64,000 bases of DNA, from NCBI RefSeq assembly GCF_023006325.1, contig NZ_JAINDF010000007.1:121456-185455 (forward strand), read 5' to 3'. The stretch's first letter is position 1. Each line of letters begins with the position of its first letter. The notes beneath the pieces were generated by a model that had not been told where the DNA came from, ran no database searches, and saw nothing but the letters and a program-made list of their open reading frames with translations. The DNA comes from Kordiimonas marina (GTDB lineage Bacteria > Pseudomonadota > Alphaproteobacteria > Sphingomonadales > Kordiimonadaceae). The position numbers were made by a program, and so were the translations under genes. Of this stretch, positions 7,699-14,911 are shown piece after piece.

Positions 7699-9384
7699 AT
7701 GTCTAAATTCACGCTTGGCATCGCGGCAGCCGCCCTGATGGCCATGACGGGCCAGCCTCTGGCGCCCGCAGCACAGGCTGCAGACCATGCCGCCGCCGCG
7801 CACAAGGAAAGCTACGACATCAAGGCGCAGCGCGCCAAGATCGCCCGCATCGACATGCCGGTCGACACCAGCTTCCTGAGCGCCGAACAAAAAGCCGTCG
7901 TTAACAAGCTTATCCAGGCGTCGAACCTGATGTCGGAGATCTACCTGCGCCAGCGCAGCGCGGAAAACCCGAAAATCCGGGAAGAGATCGCCAATTCCAA
8001 TCGGCCGGACAAGAAAATCCTGCTCGACATGTTCGACCTGCATTTCGGCCCGTGGGACACCATCGACGGCGGTCACCCCTTCTTCGGCACCAAGCGTGAG
8101 CCGGTCGGCGCGGGCTTCTACCCCGAGGACATGACCAAAGCCGAGTTTGAACACTGGATCAAGGCGCACCCTGAAGACAAGGAGGCTTTCACCAGCCTCT
8201 ATACCGTGATCCGCCGCGACGGCGACAAGCTGGTCGCCATCCCCTATCACATCTATTACCGCCAGTGGCTGGAGCCCGCGGCCAAGCTTCTGAAGGAAGC
8301 CGCCGCCATCACCAAGAACCCGAGCCTGAAGACGTTCCTGTCCGAGCGCGCCGATGCCTTCCTGACCGACGATTATTTCAAGTCGGAACTGGCCTGGATG
8401 GACCTGAAGGACACGCCGATCGAAGTCGCCATCGGCCCGTATGAGGTCTATACCGACGGCCTCTATGGCTATAAGGCCGCGTTCGAATCCTTCGTCACCA
8501 TCAAGAACCCGGAAGAAAGCGCCGCCGTCGCCCGCTACAAAAAGTATCTGCGCGACATGGAAGGCAACCTGCCGGTGCCGGATACTTACAAGAACTTCAA
8601 GCGCGGGTTCGCAAGCCCCATCGCCGTGACCTACCAGGTCCATGGTGGCGGCGATAACGTGCCGGGCGTGCAGACCATCGCCTTCAACCTGCCGAACGAC
8701 GAACGCGTGCGCGAAGCCAAGGGTGCCAAGAAGGTGCTTCTGAACAACGTGCTCGACGCCAAGTTCAAGCTGATCCTGTCGCCGATGGCCTCGCACATCC
8801 TGGTGCCCGCGCAGATGAAATATCTGAAGGCCAAATATATGGGCCTCGAGACCCTGTTCCACGAGCTGAGCCACAGCCTGGGCCCGGGCACCATCATGAA
8901 GAACGGCGTCAAGACCACGGTCAACGCCGAACTGAAGGAACTGGCGAGCGGCCTTGAAGAAGGCAAAGCCGACGTCATGGGCGCCTATAACATCCTGTTC
9001 CTGATGAAAAAGGGCGAGCTGCCGATGGCCGAGCGCGACAATCTGCTCGCCACCTATTTCACCGGCCTGTTCCGCTCCATCCGCTTCGGCATCGATGAAG
9101 CGCACGGCCAGGGGGCGGCGTTCCAGCTCAGCTACTTCAAGGAGCATGGCGCCTATTCGGTCGACCCGAAAACCGGCCTCTATAAGGTCAATTTCGACAA
9201 GATGGAAAAAGCCATTACCGACCTGGTGCATGACATTGTTATCCTGCAGGGCAATGGTGATTATGACGGCGTGAAAGCCTTCCTCGCCAAATATGCCCAC
9301 CTGGATGCGTCCGAGCGCGCCGCGATTGCGCGCACCGGCAAAATCCCGGTCGATATCCAGCCGGTCTATCCTGAGAAGCTTTAA
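7699..9384 (+). CDS. Exported dipeptidyl-peptidase III-like (M49-like) zinc metallopeptidase
   Basis: This 561-residue protein has an N-terminal signal peptide ending near AQA (about residue 28). A zinc-binding HELSH lies at residues 388-392, and a downstream glutamate pair, EEGKAD, at 420-425. Spacing and surroundings (ETLFHELSHSLGPG ... ELASGLEEGKAD) match the M49 / dipeptidyl-peptidase III family, where the classical motif is HEXXGH with a later EECRAE. Here the first motif is one residue shorter (HEXXH). It probably cleaves peptides in the periplasm; dipeptidyl-peptidase activity is inferred, not shown. The ATG is at 7699. A terminator lies just downstream. Confidence 0.85.
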   Translation: MSKFTLGIAAAALMAMTGQPLAPAAQAADHAAAAHKESYDIKAQRAKIARIDMPVDTSFLSAEQKAVVNKLIQASNLMSEIYLRQRSAENPKIREEIANSNRPDKKILLDMFDLHFGPWDTIDGGHPFFGTKREPVGAGFYPEDMTKAEFEHWIKAHPEDKEAFTSLYTVIRRDGDKLVAIPYHIYYRQWLEPAAKLLKEAAAITKNPSLKTFLSERADAFLTDDYFKSELAWMDLKDTPIEVAIGPYEVYTDGLYGYKAAFESFVTIKNPEESAAVARYKKYLRDMEGNLPVPDTYKNFKRGFASPIAVTYQVHGGGDNVPGVQTIAFNLPNDERVREAKGAKKVLLNNVLDAKFKLILSPMASHILVPAQMKYLKAKYMGLETLFHELSHSLGPGTIMKNGVKTTVNAELKELASGLEEGKADVMGAYNILFLMKKGELPMAERDNLLATYFTGLFRSIRFGIDEAHGQGAAFQLSYFKEHGAYSVDPKTGLYKVNFDKMEKAITDLVHDIVILQGNGDYDGVKAFLAKYAHLDASERAAIARTGKIPVDIQPVYPEKL

Positions 9385-9406
9385 GAAAGCCGGCCATAGA
9401 CACACG

Positions 9407-9432
9407 AAGGGCGCCCCAACCGGCGCCCTTTT
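9407..9432 (+). terminator. Intrinsic terminator after the M49-like gene
   Basis: AAGGGCGCC (9407-9415) pairs perfectly with GGCGCCCTT (9422-9430) and is followed by TT. It separates two convergent genes. Confidence 0.75.
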
Positions 9433-9449
9433 CATTCCCCAGGCCAGGC

Positions 9450-10034
9450 CTAAACTGGAAACGGCGTCAGATCGAACCTTTCAAGGTCGACATAGCTGAG
9501 GTCATTGATGCGGGAGAAGCGCTTAGCCGCCAGATCCTCCGCATGGCCAAGTTCATCACGGGGCGTCCAATGCACGGTGCCAATGACGGCGCCGGGGTCG
9601 CCCGCACGGGTCCTGAGCGGCAGATACAGCACTTCATATTGTGCCATCTCGTTGCGGTTGCCCTGGATGATCCGGTCGCTGAAGCCGCCTTTTTCCCCGG
9701 CGAGGATGGGCGCGAAAAACTGCTGATACATCGGCTTGGCCGCCTGTTCGTAAAAGCCGTACATATTGGTGCCGCCAAGGTTATGGCCCAGCTTTTCATC
9801 AATAATGGTGGCGGACAGAACCACCGTCAGGTCTTCCGGACCCCGGCTTTCCGCCAGGAAGGTCCAGCGCAGGAAGGACACCAGTTCAGCAGGCTTCAGC
9901 TCGGCCCGGGACGGCAGCGCGCCACCGAGCTCATTCCGCTTCTGTTGCCAGAAGGCGATGATATCCCGGAACTGCGGGATCGTTTGAAGCCGCTCTGCCC
10001 CAATGTCATCCGTCACACATTTCTCCCACGCCAT
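9450..10034 (-). CDS. PAS_5-type single-domain protein (first of four)
   Basis: This 194-residue soluble protein has no signal peptide. It matches the PAS_5 pattern: an N-terminal helix with FWQQKRNELGGALPSRAELKPAEL, then the PAS-like core, then LGHNLGGTNMYGFYEQAAKPMY and EVLYLPLRTRAGDPGAVIGTVHW. The family is common in Alphaproteobacteria, lacks an output domain and has no firm function; a sensory or adaptor role is inferred from the fold. Three more members are in the window (10099, 31839 and 37352), and the next one starts 64 bases away. Confidence 0.8.
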   Translation of the reverse strand: MAWEKCVTDDIGAERLQTIPQFRDIIAFWQQKRNELGGALPSRAELKPAELVSFLRWTFLAESRGPEDLTVVLSATIIDEKLGHNLGGTNMYGFYEQAAKPMYQQFFAPILAGEKGGFSDRIIQGNRNEMAQYEVLYLPLRTRAGDPGAVIGTVHWTPRDELGHAEDLAAKRFSRINDLSYVDLERFDLTPFPV

Positions 10035-10098
10035 TGCACAACATGATCGCCGCTCACTGGCTGAAAATCAACCTGCCGCATCCCCTCCTCGGTTACCA

Positions 10099-10638
10099 TC
10101 AAAGCCCCCGCCCCCGCACCCTGACAAGCAGGAACAACCGGTCGATCTGCTCACCGTCTTCAGACAGCGGGATATAGAGGATATTGACCTGCAAATGGTT
10201 CTTCTTGCTCGAAAGCGCCTTCGCAATCGCCACGATCGGCCGCCTGCGGTCGATGCAGGTCTGGCCGGAGATGAAAATCCGCTGCGCCACTTCGGGCGCC
10301 GGATGTTCCCGCACGCTCTTGCCGGTCATCTCGCCGTAGAAGCTGGCGACTTCGGTGCCAATGAGCTGGACAACAATGTCCTTGAGGGTCCCGTCTTCAC
10401 CATATAGGGCGCGGTGAATACAGATATCCGGCAGGAAAGCCTTCAGCTTGGCCGGGTCGACATCGGCGCGCTTCGGCAAACGTTTGCCTTCGGTGCGGGC
10501 CTCGAAATAGCTGAGAAGGGTATCAATTTCCCGGTCGTCCCGGCGCAGGTCTTCCGCATCGAAAATGCTGAAGTCTGGCAAATCCAGACCCGCCCGGCCG
10601 GGTTCGGCGCTCAGGCGATTGAAAGGCGACAGGGTCAT
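10099..10638 (-). CDS. PAS_5-type single-domain protein (second of four)
   Basis: This 179-residue soluble protein shares with its neighbour the pattern of an acidic N-terminus, then GKRLPKRADVDPAKLKAFLPDI, then QLIGTEVASFYGEMTGKSV, then ILYIPLSEDGEQIDRLFLLV. The conserved LIGT...YGE..GK block is shared with the member at 31839, which has LIGTFVVEHYGEISGKD. No output domain is attached. Same-strand spacing with the 9450 gene (64 bases) allows an operon. Function unknown. Confidence 0.8.
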   Translation of the reverse strand: MTLSPFNRLSAEPGRAGLDLPDFSIFDAEDLRRDDREIDTLLSYFEARTEGKRLPKRADVDPAKLKAFLPDICIHRALYGEDGTLKDIVVQLIGTEVASFYGEMTGKSVREHPAPEVAQRIFISGQTCIDRRRPIVAIAKALSSKKNHLQVNILYIPLSEDGEQIDRLFLLVRVRGRGL

Positions 10639-11067
10639 AAGCGGGCCATCCTTTCCATGGCCCTTAACTATACCACCAGATCAGCCCCCTGTCGCCCGGA
10701 AGCGACCGTGAGCAATCATTTCAACTATGCGGTTTATCGCGCCGATTGACCGCCTCGACGGATTTTTCATTGACCCGGCCCCGGGAGGCGCTGACCATAC
10801 AAAAAGGCGGCACCGCTCACTCAGCCTGCGGAATAAGGCTTTAGACAATAGAAAACGGCGCCGGGGCTTGGTATCCGGCGCCGTTTCCATTCACAGGGTA
10901 TCTGAGAGTGTCCCCCGTAGGTGCCCGGGAGCCATCCGGGGCAGAAAAAGAGGGACATGTCTCCCCCATCGAAGACACGCCCCAAATTTGCCGATCACCA
11001 GTCGACTGGCATCAGAGTGCCACGGGGTCCGTTCCCTGCCTACCTAGAAAAAATTTAGGTAAATGGG
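10639..11067. other. Gene-free intergenic region
   Basis: No supported protein gene was seen in these 430 bases. The one clear element is the hairpin at 10853-10886, which works as a terminator on the minus strand. The rest holds short open frames without ribosome sites or family resemblance. Confidence 0.6.
10853..10886 (-). terminator. Intrinsic terminator of the M24 peptidase transcript
   Basis: AAACGGCGCCGG (10853-10864) pairs perfectly with CCGGCGCCGTTT (10875-10886). Read on the minus strand the stem is followed by TTTTCTATT. It lies about 180 bases past the end of the minus-strand peptidase gene. Confidence 0.7.
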
Positions 11068-12351
11068 TCAGGTTCCGATTATGGGCCCCAGCTTGCCGAT
11101 CGGGTCTTCAAGGCTTTTGGGTGGTTCGGTGAACCAGTGCGGCCCAGCTTCGGTCAGGTGGATACAGTCCTCCAGCCGCACGCCGAAGTCTCCGAAGATA
11201 TAAATCCCCGGTTCGTCCGAGAAGCACATGCCGGGCTGAAGCTTGGTTTTTTCACCGTGGACGAAATTGACGCTTTCATGCCCATCCATGCCGATGCCGT
11301 GGCCGGTGCGGTGGCTGAGGCCCGGCGTCTTGTAGCCGGGGCCGTAGCCGAGGCTTTCATAATACGCCCGGACCGCGTCATCCACCTTGCCCGCTTCCGT
11401 GCCCAGTTGCGCGGTCTCAAACGCAACCTGCTGGCCGCGGTGAACCGTGTTCCAGACATCGCACTGGTGCTTGGTGGGCGCACCAAAGACGAAGGTGCGT
11501 GAAATGTCGGACTGGTAACCATGAACCGCGCAGCCGCAATCCATCAGCACGATGTCGCCTTCCTTCAGCACCTGCGGCTTGTGGCTGCCGTGCGGGTAAG
11601 CACTGGCTTCCCCAAGCAGGATCAGCGTCCAGATATCCTGGCCGCCCAAGGCACCCTGAGCATCCCGCATCAGGGCCGCGATATCATGGTTGGTCATGCC
11701 CGCTTCCAGCTTACCCCAGACATGGGCATAGGCCGTCAGCGTCACATCGCTCGCCGTACGCATGAGATCCAGCTCAGCCGCTGATTTGAACATGCGGCAG
11801 CCGAGCGTGACCGGGTCGGCGGAGACGATCTCGAAATTCGGCGCCACCTTCTTGAGCCCGTCGACGACGAAATAGCGCACCGTATGCTCAAGGCCGATCT
11901 TGCCGCCCTTGAGCCCCCGGTCCTTCAGGATACCGGCGACACGGTCGAACGGGTTTTCATGTTCGTTCCAGGTGCGGACATCGTCGCCGAACGTCATGCT
12001 TTCGCGGACACTCGGTTCCTCGAAGAAGGGTGTGACCACGCCGATCTCGCCCACGCGCGGGATGACCACCGCCGTCAGCCGTTCGCTCCGCCACCAGCTG
12101 ATGCCGGTGAAATAGAGCATGGCCGAGCCGGGCTCGAGGAGGATGGCGTCGATGCCCTTCTCCGCCATCAGCCTCTGTGCCTTGGCGACGCGGGCCAGCC
12201 GTTCTTCCCGGCTGATCGGCTTGGCGTCCCCGGTGATGGGCTTCAGCGCAGGCTCTGATGCGCTGGCGCCGCGGCTGGGGGCAGCCATGAAGGCAGCCCC
12301 TGCCGCAGTCGCCCCTGCAAGCTTCAGGAAATCGCGTTTGCTGACGCTCAT
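11068..12351 (-). CDS. M24-family metallopeptidase (Xaa-Pro dipeptidase-like), exported
   Basis: This 427-residue protein carries a Tat-like signal peptide (SKRDFLKLAG then a hydrophobic stretch, cleavage near GASA); it has KR rather than the usual RR. The C-terminal pita-bread domain has the M24 metal ligands: Asp in LMDCGCAVHGYQSD (two Asp), His in RTGHGIGMDGHE, Glu in DEPGIY and Glu in VRLED. The N-terminal creatinase-like domain is at about 45-185. It should hydrolyse peptides with proline in second position, in the periplasm. Its start overlaps the stop of the upstream amidohydrolase by 4 bases (ATGA), so the two are co-translated. Confidence 0.88.
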   Translation of the reverse strand: MSVSKRDFLKLAGATAAGAAFMAAPSRGASASEPALKPITGDAKPISREERLARVAKAQRLMAEKGIDAILLEPGSAMLYFTGISWWRSERLTAVVIPRVGEIGVVTPFFEEPSVRESMTFGDDVRTWNEHENPFDRVAGILKDRGLKGGKIGLEHTVRYFVVDGLKKVAPNFEIVSADPVTLGCRMFKSAAELDLMRTASDVTLTAYAHVWGKLEAGMTNHDIAALMRDAQGALGGQDIWTLILLGEASAYPHGSHKPQVLKEGDIVLMDCGCAVHGYQSDISRTFVFGAPTKHQCDVWNTVHRGQQVAFETAQLGTEAGKVDDAVRAYYESLGYGPGYKTPGLSHRTGHGIGMDGHESVNFVHGEKTKLQPGMCFSDEPGIYIFGDFGVRLEDCIHLTEAGPHWFTEPPKSLEDPIGKLGPIIGT

Positions 12352-13646
12352 TCCTGCACCTCCTTACCGGGACCTTTATAGATGGTGCCGTCCTTCATGA
12401 TGAAGGCGACATGCTCGGTGCGGGTGATGTCTTTAAGCGGGTCACCCTTCACCGCCACCATGTCGGCATAATAACCTTCACGGATCGCGCCCAGCTCATT
12501 CTCATGCTTCAGAAGCTTGGCGGAATTGACCGTGGCCGCCTGCAGGGCCTGCATCGGGGTCATGCCGTATTCGACCATGATCTTGAACTGCTTGGCGTTC
12601 ATCCCGTGCGGGTAGACACCGGCGTCCGAGCCGAACACCATGGTCACCCCGGCCTTGACCGCGCGGCGGAAATTGTCGCGCTGGTCCTGGGCGATGGAAC
12701 GGTCCTTGGCGAGGTTTTCTTCCGGAATGCCGCGTTCCTTGCCGGTGGCCTGGGTATAGTCGGTGTTATAGATATCCATCGAGAAGACGGCGCCGTATTT
12801 CTTGGCGAGCGCGTCAGCTTCATCGTCGGCGAGGCTGGCGTGTTCGATCGAATCGATGCCGGCGACAATGGCGGCTTTGATGCCGTCCGCGCCGTGCGCG
12901 TGGGCAGCAACCGTATAGCCGCGGCGGTGCGCTTCATCGACGATCGCCTTCATTTCCTCAAGCGTATATTGCTGCTCGCCCACGGCGTCGCCCTTCGAGA
13001 AAACGCCACCGGTCGCGCAGACCTTGATGAGGTCGGCGCCATATTTAAAATGCTCACGCACCAGACGGCGCGCCGCCCACGGGCCGTCGGCCACGCCTTC
13101 ACCGCGATAGTGCATTTCGGGCGGATAGACATTGTTATCGCAGTGGCCGCCGGTGATGCCCATGGCCGGGCCGGAGGCGAAGACGCGCGGGCCGATCACG
13201 TCGCCCGCATTAATGCCGTCACGGATCGCGACGGAAGCATAATCGGTATCGCCGACATCCCGCACCGTGGTGAAGCCAGCCATCAGCTCACGCTTGGCGT
13301 TCCGGACCCCGATCACGGTCGCGCGCGGGATGGACTCGCTCAGCTCATCCACATAGGACCCTTCAGCATTGGCGGTCAGGTGCACATGCATGTCCATGAA
13401 GCCGGGCATGATGGTCATGCCCTTCAGGTTGACGACCTCGGCATCCTGGGGGGCTTCAAGCCGCCCCTGTTTGCCGACCGCGACGATACGGTGGTCGCGC
13501 ACGATGATCGCGGGCTTCTCGATCCGCTTGCCGGCGACCGTGTCGATCATGGCGTCGGCGGTGATGTAAATGTCGCCCGCGAATGCCGTGGCGGTCAGGG
13601 CCGTGATGGCGGCCGCTGTCGCAGCCAGTTTTGAAATGAAACGCAT
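12348..13646 (-). CDS. Exported amidohydrolase, imidazolonepropionase/Xaa-dipeptidase-like
   Basis: This 432-residue protein has a signal peptide (about 1-23). The metal-dependent hydrolase core shows MDMHVHL (first two His), IKVCATGG (bridging Lys), AAHAHG and IEHAS (His ligands), and FGSDAGVYPHG (Asp). The closest known relatives are secreted amidohydrolases that cleave L-Xaa-L-Pro or L-Xaa-L-Arg/Lys dipeptides. Coupling to an M24 peptidase and nearness to an OPT transporter support a dipeptidase role. Exact substrate is inferred. Confidence 0.85.
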   Translation of the reverse strand: MRFISKLAATAAAITALTATAFAGDIYITADAMIDTVAGKRIEKPAIIVRDHRIVAVGKQGRLEAPQDAEVVNLKGMTIMPGFMDMHVHLTANAEGSYVDELSESIPRATVIGVRNAKRELMAGFTTVRDVGDTDYASVAIRDGINAGDVIGPRVFASGPAMGITGGHCDNNVYPPEMHYRGEGVADGPWAARRLVREHFKYGADLIKVCATGGVFSKGDAVGEQQYTLEEMKAIVDEAHRRGYTVAAHAHGADGIKAAIVAGIDSIEHASLADDEADALAKKYGAVFSMDIYNTDYTQATGKERGIPEENLAKDRSIAQDQRDNFRRAVKAGVTMVFGSDAGVYPHGMNAKQFKIMVEYGMTPMQALQAATVNSAKLLKHENELGAIREGYYADMVAVKGDPLKDITRTEHVAFIMKDGTIYKGPGKEVQE

Positions 13647-13724
13647 GGGGCTCCCCGCTCCTGTAAACTTTCTCCAGAAGCGAGAAGGTAGGGCGAAAGG
13701 CCCCTTCTGTCCATCCGGACCAGC

Positions 13725-14195
13725 TTAACCCGTCAGGTCGTGGATGCCGCCTGCGTGCGCGACAACGCGGATTTCGGCCACCTCACCCGGCATCGCCAGT
13801 TCGCTGACGCCCACGGCGGTCCAGGCCGGATAAGGCGCGCGGATGAATTCATCCTTCACCCGGCCGAACTCCGGCAGTTGCGCCTTCAAATTTGTGTGAT
13901 AGCTGACGATCTCGACCACATCATCGAGGCTGGCGCCGGAAGCCCGGAGGATTTCCCCGATCTTGTGCCAGGCGTTACGGTAGGCGGCGGCATAGTCGCC
14001 GTGCTCGGGCACGACCGCGACGCCGGAGACATAGATGCGCCCGTCCACCTTCACCGCAGGGGCATAATGCCATTCCTTGTAGCTGTCCTTCCATGCTTTG
14101 GGCACCACGGTCTGGGCGCGGTCCCGGGCGCTTTCGGCCAGGGCTGAGGTGGAGATGAGGGTCGCTGCCATAAGGCCGGTCAGAATCTTTTTCAT
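13725..14195 (-). CDS. Exported RidA-family protein
   Basis: This 156-residue protein has a clear signal peptide (MKKILTGLMAATLISTSALA), unlike ordinary cytoplasmic RidA. The YjgF/RidA fold is seen in VDGRIYVSGVAVV, NAWHKIGEILRASGASLDDVVEIVSY and the C-terminal EIRVVAHAG. At the place where active RidA has its catalytic Arg (pattern VxVxRLP), this protein reads VGVSELAMPG, so Glu replaces Arg. Imine deaminase activity is therefore doubtful. It lies 78 bases upstream of the amidohydrolase, same strand, and is likely in that operon. Confidence 0.85.
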   Translation of the reverse strand: MKKILTGLMAATLISTSALAESARDRAQTVVPKAWKDSYKEWHYAPAVKVDGRIYVSGVAVVPEHGDYAAAYRNAWHKIGEILRASGASLDDVVEIVSYHTNLKAQLPEFGRVKDEFIRAPYPAWTAVGVSELAMPGEVAEIRVVAHAGGIHDLTG

Positions 14196-14300
14196 GAGTT
14201 TCTCCCGTTAGGACTTATGGCCCCAAGCCTGCCGGGGCGCAGGAAAGCCTACAACCGCGCTGCGGCGGGCCGTGCCAAAAGCGCGACGGACGCGCCGCCC

Positions 14301-14326
14301 ATAAAAAAGGCGGCCCCGAAGGACCG
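14301..14326 (-). terminator. Intrinsic terminator of the OPT operon
   Basis: On the minus strand GGCGGTCC pairs with GGGCCGCC around a TTCG loop and runs straight into TTTTTT. It separates the OPT/180-residue unit from the RidA unit. Confidence 0.88.
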
Positions 14327-14353
14327 CCCGCTGTGTCTTGATGGGGATGCGCC

Positions 14354-14896
14354 TCAGCCGCGCGCGGCCATCGCCTTTTCAAAATCGATCCGTGCCTGCC
14401 GGAACTGGCCGAGCGCCTTTTCGACATAGGTCAGCACCTCGTCGACATAGCCGTCGGTCGAGGCCGACCAGACCCGGTTGATGTAGCGCTCCCCCGCCGC
14501 GAAGCTCGACATGATGTCGGCAAAGGTTTTGAGGTCGAACAGATGCTTCATGCTGTCGCGGGCGTCGGCGAACCGGTCCAGGTCATCCCTGAGCAGCCGG
14601 TCGATCTCGAAGCGCATCTCATAGGTCGGCACCTTGTCCTTGCGGCCTTCAAGCTCCTCCAGGTTATGCAGGATATTGCCGAGGCTTTCCTCCAGGTCCT
14701 TGCGGTGCCCGGCGAGCCGTTCGTCCGAGCGTGCATGGAGGCTTTCCTGGTATTTGACCAGAATGATGCCGACGACCCCGGCCAGCACCACCGGCACGAA
14801 GGTAAACCAGTCGATCTTGAGGGGGTCGAGCGACGCGAGGAAAGCACCGGCGAGAAACGCGGCGACCACCAGGAATTTGGCAAGCTTGTTCATCAT
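14354..14896 (-). CDS. Small membrane protein of unknown function next to OPT transporter
   Basis: This 180-residue protein has two hydrophobic segments (about 6-24 and 32-48) followed by a cytoplasmic, strongly helical domain (YQESLHARSDERLAGHRKDLEESLGNILHNLEEL...). No family was recognised. It starts 15 bases after the stop of the OPT transporter and is followed by a terminator, so the pair forms a two-gene unit. An accessory role for the transporter is a guess from position. Confidence 0.75.
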   Translation of the reverse strand: MMNKLAKFLVVAAFLAGAFLASLDPLKIDWFTFVPVVLAGVVGIILVKYQESLHARSDERLAGHRKDLEESLGNILHNLEELEGRKDKVPTYEMRFEIDRLLRDDLDRFADARDSMKHLFDLKTFADIMSSFAAGERYINRVWSASTDGYVDEVLTYVEKALGQFRQARIDFEKAMAARG

Positions 14897-14911
14897 GATT
14901 CTTCCCTCCCT

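Noticed and set aside
7537..9435. 632-codon open frame on the minus strand
   Set aside because: It is antisense to the M49-like peptidase, which has clear motifs; the antisense translation has none.
12411..13634. 407-codon open frame on the plus strand
   Set aside because: It is antisense to the amidohydrolase and has no signature.
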